Positions 26,910-35,004 of a stretch of 64,000 nt of DNA are shown in pieces. The stretch is from Klebsiella pneumoniae (GTDB taxonomy: Bacteria > Myxococcota_A > UBA796 > GCA-2862545), in contig CAMASI010000001.1 of assembly GCA_945861065.1 (NCBI GenBank), positions 1-64,000 on the forward strand, read 5' to 3'. The position numbers were made by a program, and so were the translations under genes. Within the stretch, counting starts at the first letter, position 1. Every line of letters begins with the position of its first letter. The notes under the pieces were generated by a model. It had not been told where the DNA came from, ran no database searches, and was given only the letters and a program-made list of their open reading frames with translations.

Positions 26910-26933
26910 GGACCTGTCGCAACGCTCTTAGGG
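26904..26933. terminator. 7-bp hairpin at the end of the secreted-protein gene
   Basis: CCCTAAG (26904-26910, containing the gene's TAA) is perfectly repeated inverted as CTTAGGG (26927-26933), separated by 16 bases. It overlaps the left arm of the longer inverted repeat that follows. It could act as a terminator or a post-transcriptional stabiliser. There is no T-run. Confidence 0.4.
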
Positions 26934-27092
26934 CCCGCGTCAGAATAAACGATCCAGCTCGCGGGCGGTGAGGCGCCGCGAGGGCAAGGCGCCCGACGCA
27001 GGCTAGGCCTGTGTCCTGCCCAGGAGGGCGACGCCGCCATCGCGGATGAATCGCCGCCCGAAGCGGAGCGTTATTTTGATGCGGGCCCTTAG
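26927..27092. repeat. 166-bp element with imperfect terminal inverted repeats (MITE-like)
   Basis: The left arm at 26927-26951 and the right arm at 27069-27092 are inverted copies differing at three positions plus one indel; both carry the core AGGGCCCGC followed by an AT-rich stretch. A second inner pair (CGGGCGGTG at 26962 and CGCCGCCCG at 27052) makes the whole segment foldable into one long imperfect hairpin. The interior is GC-rich with no long reading frame. It fills the gap between two convergent genes, and its right end carries the stop codon of the minus-strand gene. It may be a non-autonomous mobile element or a bidirectional terminator. Confidence 0.65.
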
Positions 27093-28051
27093 TACCTCAG
27101 ACCGAGCGAGAAGCCCGCGTTGTCCCCTAAGACGACGCCCCAAGTCAGCGTCCCCGCGCCCACAGCCAGCACAGCGACGGACCCTAGGACGAGCGCGTTG
27201 GTGGTGTCTCGGGCGGCTTGGGCATCCCCAAGCGTCGTGGCGTCGTCAAACCGTGCACGTTGTGTCGACGAAACCCAGTACAACGTCGTCGCCGCGGCCA
27301 CACCGACACCCCCGGCGACCATCAGCGGGGTCTTTTCCCACGGGCGCTGTCGCTGCAGAACAACCGCGGATCCACCACTGCTAGGTGACGGTTGGACAGG
27401 AGGTCGGGCGTCTCGGGATTCTTTTTCTTGAGGCGCAACAGGCGGTGCTTTGGCCACCGGTACGTCCGCTTTGCTCTTGCCCTTTTCAACCACCGGCGTC
27501 GGCACCACCACGCCCCATGTGGGGAAAGCCACGCCGTCGATCACTGCGCCCTGCCAGTTGTTGCCAGGATTGAACTGATACAGGTGAACGGCGTCCGGAC
27601 GCGCCCGAGGGGCTTCCAACTTCCTGCCATCCAGCACATGCTGCCCAACAGCAAACACGCCTTGCCCGGCGACCGGCGGCGCCCCAGACGTCTCTCGCAT
27701 CTCATTCCAAGCGATCAGCAGCCCGTGACGGGCGGGCAACTCATCGATTCCGTACTGGAACGACGCGTCCACGTCCACCGCGGTGCGCAGCCATTTTCGC
27801 GCGCGGGCTGCGTCCTCAACGACGTAGGCCGACGCGACTGCGCGCCAGGTGCGACCGACCAGGATTCCGGGCAAGGGTGAGTCCAGGCAGGGCAACGATT
27901 GTTCCATCGCTTTTGCGGTGCCAGTCGCGACGCCCGTATCCCCAGCGCGAAGACCCTCCTCCACGCGAACTAAGTCGGCAAGGAGTCCGTCCACCGTGTA
28001 AGGAACCTCACACGCAGCCCAACCCACCCGAATGGCCAGAGAAATCCACAC
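27089..28051 (-). CDS. Hypothetical secreted protein with C-terminal membrane helices
   Basis: A 320-residue protein with GTG start. A short hydrophobic N-terminus (SLAIRVGWAA) could be a signal peptide. Residues 20-130 are helical and Ala-rich with a TPR-like feel, and a Pro/Lys-rich linker spans about 190-240. Two membrane helices sit at about 249-268 and 285-312. The general layout (helical periplasmic part, linker, membrane segments) recalls the protein at 52723-53541 but I see no clear sequence match. Function unknown. The 137 bp between it and the next gene to the right holds nothing I recognise. Confidence 0.6.
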   Translation of the reverse strand: MWISLAIRVGWAACEVPYTVDGLLADLVRVEEGLRAGDTGVATGTAKAMEQSLPCLDSPLPGILVGRTWRAVASAYVVEDAARARKWLRTAVDVDASFQYGIDELPARHGLLIAWNEMRETSGAPPVAGQGVFAVGQHVLDGRKLEAPRARPDAVHLYQFNPGNNWQGAVIDGVAFPTWGVVVPTPVVEKGKSKADVPVAKAPPVAPQEKESRDARPPVQPSPSSGGSAVVLQRQRPWEKTPLMVAGGVGVAAATTLYWVSSTQRARFDDATTLGDAQAARDTTNALVLGSVAVLAVGAGTLTWGVVLGDNAGFSLGLRY

Positions 28052-28188
28052 GTGGGAGCGCTAACGCCGGCACACCCGAGCGGCCCCACAGCCGTGAACC
28101 GCGCAGATGACCGACTTACCAGCGGTGCGCAAGTGTGTTGAGCCTAGCACAGCCAGCGACAACGGATCAACGCGCTTGCCCGCCGCTG

Positions 28189-30885
28189 TCAGCGGTCCAG
28201 CGACCTCCCCACCAACGTCACCAGGACACCGAGTCCGGCGATATCGCCGGCGGCTACGGCCTCCTCGAGCTGTCCGCCCAAGCGAGAGATCTCGGGAAAT
28301 CCATACGGCGTTCCGCTTCCTTTCATCGAGTGTCCCATGCGGCCGATTTCGGAAAGCACGCCCCGTTCCAGCGCGAGTCGCATCGCCTCGACATCCTTCC
28401 GACGGTTTTGAATGTAGGTCGGCACGAGGTCGGCGATGTCCGGATCGACGTTGGGTAGCGGCGTCTCAGACGTCACGGCCGCCAACGGCTCCCCGGAAAC
28501 CGAGGTCCGTAAACAGGCTGAAACTGCCTCGATAAAATCCATCTTGATAATCGGCTTGGCTAAATAGGCTGTGCACCCCGCGGCCAAACAACGCGCCTTC
28601 GCCGCTTGGCCCGAATGACCCGTGACGGCAAGAATCGGCAGCCCCATATGCTGCGGAAAAGAGCGAAGTACCCGCGCAGCCTGAAACCCATCCATGACGG
28701 GCATTTCCATGTCCAGTACAACAAGATCAATCGGGTTCTGTCGGACAGCGCGAATCACCTCCTCCCCGTTCGTCGCAACCAACACTTCGGCACCGGCCGC
28801 GACCAGTCTTTCCCGCATGAGCGCCCTGTTATCGGGATCGTCGTCAGCAACTAGAATCGTCGGAACCAACCGTACCCAACGTTCAACCACGCCCAAAAGC
28901 CGGTCCCGGCTCACCGGCTTCGTCAGGAAGTCGTCCATTCCAGCGCGCACACAACGCTGCCGAACTGCATCTGTCGCATGGGCAGTAAAGGCCACGATCG
29001 CCCTCCGCCCCCGCTGCAACATCACCTCGTCAGACCGAATGTGCGCCGTGGCCTCAATCCCGTCCATCACGGGCATGTGCACGTCCATAAGGATGACGTC
29101 AAACGCCTGGGTGCGCGCCTTCAAAACGCCGTCTCGGCCATCGTGAGCGACCACCACACGATGACCCGCGGACTCGAGAATTGCGAGTGCGACCTGCTGA
29201 TTGTCGGCGCTGTCTTCAACGACCAGCACGTCTGCGCCTCGATGAAGGCGCACACCGTCTGGAGGCTGCGGCGCACGCGCCTTGCCCCGCGTGGGTGTCG
29301 TGGGCGCGGAAAGCGACTCGTCGAGCGTGGAAGTCGGCCATCGCATTGTTGACCCCGCACTGCCGTCGACAGCAGCGATGAGCGCCGCGAGGCGCGGAGG
29401 CCGCACCAACATCGCTTCGAACGTGCCCTCACCTCCCGCGAAACTCCTCGTCGGATCCACGCAAAGGATTCGCCTCACGCCGCGACGAGAGGCGCGCACC
29501 TGCACCATCGCCGCCGCACCCTCGGGGTCGTCTAAATCTTGGTCCACCACGACCGCGTCCGGAGAGAAACCCGCATCCAACAACTGCTTCACCTCTGCGG
29601 CGCTCGTGGCGCTTGCCACCTTGGCGCCAGATTCCTTCGACGCCTCGACCATCCAAGCCCTCGCAATTGGGTGCGGATCGGCCACAATAACAGCGAGTCC
29701 GGCCAAGCGGCCCTCAAAGGCAGACGGCGCAACCGTACACGCCATTGGTATCCGCACCCTGAACATGCTCCCGCGACCGACTTCACTTCGCAGTTCGATC
29801 TTCCCCCCCATAAGTAGCACCAGCGAACGCGTAATGGAGAGGCCGAGACCGGTGCCGCTGACCCTCCCGGTTGGGTTGTGGGCGGCCCGATAGAATTTCG
29901 AGAAAATGAGCCCTTGGTCTCGCGTCGAGATTCCTACCCCAGTGTCGATGATCGCAAGGACCATTTCGTGCCCGGAGGCGTCGTCGTCTCTAGGCCGAAA
30001 CCTAAGCCGAACAACCACCTCGCCCTGTTGAGTGTATTTAATCGCGTTCGACAGCAAATTCATGACTATTTGCCGGAGGCGGTGCACGTCGCCCATGACC
30101 TCTACGGCGGCACCCGGTGTGACGTCGCACAAGAGGCGCAACCCCTTGCGCGAGGCGGAAACAGCCAAGAATTCCACGACTTCTTCGACGACGTCGACAA
30201 TCGAACAAGGTGCAGACTCCAGATCCATCTGTCCCGCTTCAATCTTCGAGAAGTCGAGAATATCGGTAATCAGGTAAAGCAACGCCTCCGTATTCATTCG
30301 GACCGTTTGTAGGAGTCGACGCTGCCGGACCGTGAGCTCTGTGTCCAAGGTCAGCTCGGTCATACCAATAATTGCGTTGAGCGGCGTACGAATTTCGTGG
30401 CTAATATGGGCCAGAAAATCCGACTTCGCCTGGCTCGCAGCCTCGGCCGCGTCTTTTGACCGAGCGAGCAGGGCCGCGGCACGCCGACGCTCGGTCGTTT
30501 CTCGTGCGCACACCGCGAGCCCACGGGGCTGCCCATTTACAACCATCGGAGTGACAAAAATATCGAAACTCAGGGCCCCCTCGCCGACGCCGCTCACCCA
30601 CTCATGCCGCACCGTGTCCCCCGCGAGGCCTCGGGCATACACTGTGCGCCATTCTGCTTGGGAGCCGGGCACGTGGCAGTCCAAGACGGACACGCCCGGC
30701 AGCGGGCGGCGTTGCAATCCCGCGAGGTCGGCGAAGGCCTGATTGAATGCAATTAGCCGTAAGTCGCCGTCCAAGGACCATACGGGGTCCACGACATGTT
30801 CCAACAGGGCGTGGTGATCACCCAGCCTCAGTTGCCCCTCAGCGTCGTCTGCCGATGGGCCGCCGCCCGCGCCTTTTCGACTCAC
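28189..30885 (-). CDS. Hybrid sensor histidine kinase (PAS-HisKA-HATPase-REC-REC-REC-Hpt)
   Basis: An 898-residue protein; the GTG start overlaps the regulator's stop (GTGA). PAS-type sensor at about 22-140, phospho-acceptor His163 in SHEIRTPLN, and ATPase at about 265-382 with N-box NLLSNAIKYT, G1 DTGVGIS and G2 GTGLGLS. A degenerate receiver follows at about 395-505, with Asp448 kept but the conserved Lys replaced by Arg495. Two complete receivers have Asp601 and Asp725. A C-terminal Hpt domain has His852 in GHSMKGSG. There is no transmembrane segment, so sensing is cytoplasmic. It is the last gene of the ATP-grasp/regulator operon, and its natural target is the adjacent NtrC-type regulator. 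Confidence 0.93.
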   Translation of the reverse strand: MSRKGAGGGPSADDAEGQLRLGDHHALLEHVVDPVWSLDGDLRLIAFNQAFADLAGLQRRPLPGVSVLDCHVPGSQAEWRTVYARGLAGDTVRHEWVSGVGEGALSFDIFVTPMVVNGQPRGLAVCARETTERRRAAALLARSKDAAEAASQAKSDFLAHISHEIRTPLNAIIGMTELTLDTELTVRQRRLLQTVRMNTEALLYLITDILDFSKIEAGQMDLESAPCSIVDVVEEVVEFLAVSASRKGLRLLCDVTPGAAVEVMGDVHRLRQIVMNLLSNAIKYTQQGEVVVRLRFRPRDDDASGHEMVLAIIDTGVGISTRDQGLIFSKFYRAAHNPTGRVSGTGLGLSITRSLVLLMGGKIELRSEVGRGSMFRVRIPMACTVAPSAFEGRLAGLAVIVADPHPIARAWMVEASKESGAKVASATSAAEVKQLLDAGFSPDAVVVDQDLDDPEGAAAMVQVRASRRGVRRILCVDPTRSFAGGEGTFEAMLVRPPRLAALIAAVDGSAGSTMRWPTSTLDESLSAPTTPTRGKARAPQPPDGVRLHRGADVLVVEDSADNQQVALAILESAGHRVVVAHDGRDGVLKARTQAFDVILMDVHMPVMDGIEATAHIRSDEVMLQRGRRAIVAFTAHATDAVRQRCVRAGMDDFLTKPVSRDRLLGVVERWVRLVPTILVADDDPDNRALMRERLVAAGAEVLVATNGEEVIRAVRQNPIDLVVLDMEMPVMDGFQAARVLRSFPQHMGLPILAVTGHSGQAAKARCLAAGCTAYLAKPIIKMDFIEAVSACLRTSVSGEPLAAVTSETPLPNVDPDIADLVPTYIQNRRKDVEAMRLALERGVLSEIGRMGHSMKGSGTPYGFPEISRLGGQLEEAVAAGDIAGLGVLVTLVGRSLDR

Positions 30886-32330
30886 GAATCCGCAATCTTA
30901 TATTTCTTGAGCTTTCTGTACAGGGTCGTTCTTGGAATTCCAAGCTGGCGAATCACTTCGCTCATGTTGCCGCTGGTCGCCTGAATTGCCGCCTCAATTA
31001 GACTTTTCTCAGATTCATCGCGAGTAATCGGAGTTCTCGGGGCTAGAAAAGTGGGTTCCTGCGACCCGTGCCGAGAATCCGATTGGTGCGTTTGCGCTGG
31101 GATTGGCGTTCCCATTCCCTGGATGGCATCACGAATGCGCCTTGGAAGGTCCTCCAGTCGCACCTCGTCCGAAAGGCTGGCGACCAAAGCGCGTTCCACG
31201 GCGTTCTGGATTTCACGCACGTTCCCCGGCCAACTGTATTTCTGGATCGCCGCGACCGCCGACTCCGAAAATCGCGCCCTCGGCCGATCGTGTCGCGCCG
31301 CAAAGTCTGCCAGAAAATGTTGCCCCAAAAGTACCGTGTCCTCGGGCCGGTCCCGTAGCGGCGGGATTTCGAGCTCAAAAACTGCTAGTCGGTAAAATAG
31401 ATCCTCACGGAAGCGCCCCTTCCGCACAGAGGCGTGCAAGTCCTCGTTGGTTGCACACACGATGCGGACGTCTACTTCAATCTCTTCGTTCCCCCCGACC
31501 CGATAAAACCGTCGTTCCTGAAGCACCCGCAGGAGCTTCGCTTGCAACCCAAACGACAGCTCTCCCACCTCATCCAAAAAGAGCGTCCCTTTGTCGGCCT
31601 GCTCAAAACGGCCCGACCGCCGTCCCGCGGCGCCCGTAAATGCACCCTTCTCGTGTCCGAAGAGCTCAGTCTCTTGAAGCGTATCGGGTATCGCCGCGCA
31701 GTTGATGGCAACGAAGGGCCGATCGCGTCGATTCGAATTCGAGTGGATGGCCCTCGCAACAAGTTCTTTGCCCGTGCCACTCTCGCCCGTGACCAGGACG
31801 GTGACATCGCTTGGGCCGACCCTATCCAGCTGTCGGTACACCCGACGCATCGCCGGAGATACGCCGATGATTCCGGCGTACGCGCTGCCGCCGTCCCCGC
31901 GTTCCGCCGCACGCAAGGTCCGAGAGTGCACGTTGTGATCGATGGCGGCTTTCACCGCGGCGACCAGGCGTGTGCGATCCACGGGTTTGGTCAGGTAGTC
32001 GTAAGCGCCGACCTGGATGGCGCGAACCGCCTTCGGAACACCCGCATCGGCCGTCAACATCAGAACCGGAACGTGCGGATGCCGTCCTCGAACCCACTCC
32101 AGTACCGTCATGCCACCAATGCCCTCCATATGGAGGTCCAACAGAATGGCATCTGGAATGATTCGGTCAAGCGCGAACAACAAGCTTGCGCCGTCGTCGT
32201 AACCCTCCGCTTGGATTCCGGCGCGTTCCAGCCAACGTTGCACCAGAATCCGGTGGCTCTCATCGTCATCTACGACGAGAACGACCGGAAGGTACGTACC
32301 CTCCACTGGCCCAAGCCCGGGCGCCGCCAT
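30882..32330 (-). CDS. NtrC-family sigma54-dependent response regulator
   Basis: A 482-residue protein. Receiver domain at residues 15-130 with phospho-acceptor Asp65, Thr93 and Lys115. The AAA+ sigma54-interaction domain (about 153-390) has Walker A GESGTGKE (182-189), the sigma54-contact loop GAFTGA (229-234) and Walker B LFLDEVGEL. The C-terminal Fis-type HTH (about 440-478) ends LGIPRTTLYRKLKKYKI. It activates sigma54 promoters on phosphorylation. The gene overlaps the hybrid kinase gene and follows the second ATP-grasp gene after 60 bp. The targets may be the ligase operon itself and the giant lipoprotein gene divergent from it. Confidence 0.93.
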   Translation of the reverse strand: MAAPGLGPVEGTYLPVVLVVDDDESHRILVQRWLERAGIQAEGYDDGASLLFALDRIIPDAILLDLHMEGIGGMTVLEWVRGRHPHVPVLMLTADAGVPKAVRAIQVGAYDYLTKPVDRTRLVAAVKAAIDHNVHSRTLRAAERGDGGSAYAGIIGVSPAMRRVYRQLDRVGPSDVTVLVTGESGTGKELVARAIHSNSNRRDRPFVAINCAAIPDTLQETELFGHEKGAFTGAAGRRSGRFEQADKGTLFLDEVGELSFGLQAKLLRVLQERRFYRVGGNEEIEVDVRIVCATNEDLHASVRKGRFREDLFYRLAVFELEIPPLRDRPEDTVLLGQHFLADFAARHDRPRARFSESAVAAIQKYSWPGNVREIQNAVERALVASLSDEVRLEDLPRRIRDAIQGMGTPIPAQTHQSDSRHGSQEPTFLAPRTPITRDESEKSLIEAAIQATSGNMSEVIRQLGIPRTTLYRKLKKYKIADS

Positions 32331-32390
32331 CCACTCTCCCCGTCTACAGTCCCAGACTTCCCGCCCCGACTAACACGACGGCGAGCCTGT

Positions 32391-33620
32391 TCAGTGTGCC
32401 CACACCCGCAAGTTGGCGCCAATATCGTCGAGAATCGCCCTGACGACGTCGTAGTCCGGATGGCGGACACAAACGTAGGCGTTCGCAAGGTAGCCAGCTT
32501 CAACGGGTTGGGTCCGTTGTCCCACGGCCGGAAGGTGCATGCGGAAGATCAAGCTCCCATACTTGCGCTGCACTTCGTCCAGACCTGAATAGCCCGCAAT
32601 CGTGCCGTCCTGGTTGGGCCTGAGCGCAACGAGCCCCGCAGCGTACTGACGGCTAGGCCGCTCCGCTACTTTGCCCCAAACCAGGGCTCTCGCCCATTCG
32701 GTGTACAGGTCGAAGTCGTTGGCCGCGCAATAGGTGTCCCACCAGTTGCAGCCGGGAGGGCGCGCGCCAATCTCGCTAAAATACAGGCCTTTGGCGCCTG
32801 CAAACCACTCCATATGGGTCGCAGTTGTCGAAAGGCCCAATTCCGCCACCACACGGCGACCGAAGGCCCGCAATTCGCTGTACCCCGGGGCGTCGATGCG
32901 ATTGGTCGCAATCATCTGCGGCGAAACAGCCCGGTCCCTCATTCCTTCAAGAACGTTGGGATAATAGTGGGTGACTGCCTCAAATACGACTTCGCCGTGG
33001 CAGGTAAGCGTATCGAAATACCCCTCATGCCCGGCAATGAACTCTTCCATTGTGAAGTAGCGTTCGTGTTTGTCCAGCCCCGTTTCTCGCAACGCGGCCC
33101 AAAGCCCCTTGTCGTCGTCGATCCGATAGGTTGACGCGGCGCCAGCCCCATCTCTGGGCTTGAGAATGACCGGATAGCCCTGCTCGCGCACAAACCCCAC
33201 CGCATCTTCCGCACGATTGACGATGGCATTCGCCGCACAAGGAATTCCTTTTTGGCGCAGTTCTTGCTTCATGACGAACTTGTCGCGGCAGTAATTTACG
33301 GTGCTCGACGATAGCCCCGGGATCCCGGTCCGTTCGCGCACGTGCGCGGTCGCAAGCACATGGGCCTCGACGGTCGCCTCCAATCTGTCCACCCAGGGTC
33401 CCCGCGCCTGGATGCGCCTGACCGCCTCGGTCATCGAATCGACGTCACCCAATGCCGGAACGGACTCGTAGCCGTCCAATAGCTCGCGAATCTCGGGATC
33501 GAGCCGATCGACCGGCGTGTCGCCGAGCCCGGTTACCCGGGCGCCTACGTTTTTTAGACCGCGGACAAACCGGCGTTGATTCGCCGGAAAATTCGGGGCC
33601 ACCATGATGACGTGCGGCAT
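32391..33620 (-). CDS. ATP-grasp ligase (amino-acid/peptide ligase type)
   Basis: A 409-residue protein; the ATG at 33620 has AAGGAG eight bases upstream, and the product begins PHVIMVAPNFPANQRRF. Residues 1-105 are a pre-ATP-grasp Rossmann-like domain. Residues 115-310 are the ATP-grasp fold: VILKPRDGAGAAST (lysine and glycine-rich loop), the FTMEEFIAGHEGYFD strand with acidic ligands, and FSEIGARPPG with the metal-binding Glu and Arg. The closing domain (about 320-409) is typical of carboxylate-amine ligases such as L-amino-acid ligases and carnosine synthase. It probably forms an amide bond with ATP hydrolysis; the substrate is unknown. It sits 11 bp after a second ATP-grasp gene. Confidence 0.82.
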   Translation of the reverse strand: MPHVIMVAPNFPANQRRFVRGLKNVGARVTGLGDTPVDRLDPEIRELLDGYESVPALGDVDSMTEAVRRIQARGPWVDRLEATVEAHVLATAHVRERTGIPGLSSSTVNYCRDKFVMKQELRQKGIPCAANAIVNRAEDAVGFVREQGYPVILKPRDGAGAASTYRIDDDKGLWAALRETGLDKHERYFTMEEFIAGHEGYFDTLTCHGEVVFEAVTHYYPNVLEGMRDRAVSPQMIATNRIDAPGYSELRAFGRRVVAELGLSTTATHMEWFAGAKGLYFSEIGARPPGCNWWDTYCAANDFDLYTEWARALVWGKVAERPSRQYAAGLVALRPNQDGTIAGYSGLDEVQRKYGSLIFRMHLPAVGQRTQPVEAGYLANAYVCVRHPDYDVVRAILDDIGANLRVWAH

Positions 33621-33631
33621 CGATTGACTCC

Positions 33632-34888
33632 TTAGGGTACGACTAATCCAAGGCGGTCGCGCTCGGTCTTGCACCAAAAACGCACCAAGCCAAAGAAATG
33701 GTCGGTAAATGACTCCACTTCGTGGGCAGGATAGAGCGCGGCGACCTTTGCCCGAATGATTTCTCTCATGGCCGGGCTAGAGAACACATCTACAGCGATC
33801 TCATCCAGGTGGGAAAGGTGCTTCGCGCAAAATTCGTCGAATCGGTCCGAATCGAAATGTTTCTTTGCGAGTTCGTCATACACGTCAAGCTGCGCATCCA
33901 GGTCGAGCTCCGGATTGCGCGCCGCGAGGAACGTGTCCCAATCCAGGTTCAAGCGGAACGGGCGTCGGGTTGCTGCACAAAATACGGACCAGCGAACCAG
34001 GGCGCGAACAAGCCACGGCCAGTGATAATGGAGACTGGTCACTTGGCTGTCTGGGCACGCATTGGCAAAGTCAATTGCGGTCAGCTGACCGTCTGCTCGT
34101 AGCATTTCGCACGAGTTGAAATCCCACCCAAAAAAAGCGTTGATCGTTCGGCAAATCCGCGTTGCCCTGCGCCAGCCTTCACCGTCGATGAATCCAAAGT
34201 CGACGACATACCGGGCGTGTAAGGGCTGCGCTGGGTCGTATTTGACGATGTTGACCTGGGGTCCCACACCGATTGCCCGGATGAACAGGTCCCAGTCGCG
34301 AACACCAGCCTGCAAGTGATGCACCCGCTTTCCCGACTCGTCGTAGGCGACCTTGAGTTCGGCCGCGTTGTCTACTTTGCGTACGCCAACCCAGCCGCCA
34401 CCGTCGTAGGGCTTGAAAAACGCCGGGTAGCCGACCGATGCGCCAACGCCGTCCAAGTCGAAGAGCTTGTTGTAACGCTGCACCGTCACAGACCAGTCGC
34501 CGTCCTCGTCGTACTCTTTGGGCGGCAACATCCACGTGCGAGGGATCGGCAATCCGAGCTTCATCATCGCGACGTAGGAAGTATGCTTCTCGTTCGCCTG
34601 GATAGACCACGGGTTGTTCAACACGTAGGTTCCGTCCGCGAGGGTAATCTTCTTGATCCACTCCCGCGTCGTCTGGAACCAATGCGTAAGCCGATCCACA
34701 ACGACGTCGTATTTACGAGGTCCTTCAAGGTCGAAGGGCTCGACCGTGACGCGGTCTACGTCAAAGCGGATGCGCTCCCCGTCGATCTCGATGTCCAGGT
34801 CGAGGCGACGCATCAACTCTTCGTAGGCGGCAGGCCAACACAGGTCCGCCCCCAAGGACAAACCGATTCGCCGTGTGTTCGCTGCCAT
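33632..34888 (-). CDS. ATP-grasp fold protein, first gene of the ligase operon
   Basis: A 418-residue protein. The ATG at 34888 is chosen because MAANTRRIGLSLGADLCWP begins a clean domain and GGGGTG lies upstream; the longer frame crosses the divergent promoter region. Residues 1-75 form the N-domain with DYVVVDRLTHWF-like sequence. The ATP-grasp core (about 90-300) has NPWSIQANEKHTSY, FFKPYDGGGWVGV (nucleotide-binding lysine and Gly loop) and the putative metal site AIDFANACPDSQ. Such proteins ligate carboxylates to amines via acyl phosphate. The C-terminal 100 residues are helical and unassigned. It is paired with the second ATP-grasp gene, so a two-step peptide or amide synthesis is plausible. 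Confidence 0.75.
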   Translation of the reverse strand: MAANTRRIGLSLGADLCWPAAYEELMRRLDLDIEIDGERIRFDVDRVTVEPFDLEGPRKYDVVVDRLTHWFQTTREWIKKITLADGTYVLNNPWSIQANEKHTSYVAMMKLGLPIPRTWMLPPKEYDEDGDWSVTVQRYNKLFDLDGVGASVGYPAFFKPYDGGGWVGVRKVDNAAELKVAYDESGKRVHHLQAGVRDWDLFIRAIGVGPQVNIVKYDPAQPLHARYVVDFGFIDGEGWRRATRICRTINAFFGWDFNSCEMLRADGQLTAIDFANACPDSQVTSLHYHWPWLVRALVRWSVFCAATRRPFRLNLDWDTFLAARNPELDLDAQLDVYDELAKKHFDSDRFDEFCAKHLSHLDEIAVDVFSSPAMREIIRAKVAALYPAHEVESFTDHFFGLVRFWCKTERDRLGLVVP

Positions 34889-35004
34889 GTTCACCCCGAG
34901 GGGCGGCGCCGCTATCCCAGGGCGGCGCCAAGCGCGACGGCGGTCCGTTCGACGTCGCGTTACGATGTAGGCGCCGCGAGCGTTCCATCGCATCCGGAGG
35001 CCAG
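34889..35004. promoter_or_regulatory. Divergent promoter region with repeated GCGGCGCC sites
   Basis: The 116-bp gap separates the ATP-grasp operon from the giant lipoprotein gene. The 10-mer GGGCGGCGCC occurs at 34901-34910 and 34920-34929 in direct orientation 19 bp apart, about two helical turns. An inverted GGCGCCGC copy lies at 34970-34977. That arrangement is typical of a regulator-binding site serving both genes. A ribosome site CCGGAGG precedes the right-hand start. No convincing -35/-10 or sigma54 -24/-12 box is seen by eye. Confidence 0.5.

Noticed and set aside
28052-28188. 137-bp gap searched for a small gene, riboswitch or promoter
   Set aside because: No hairpin with a T-run, no conserved riboswitch motif and no frame with a ribosome site could be supported.
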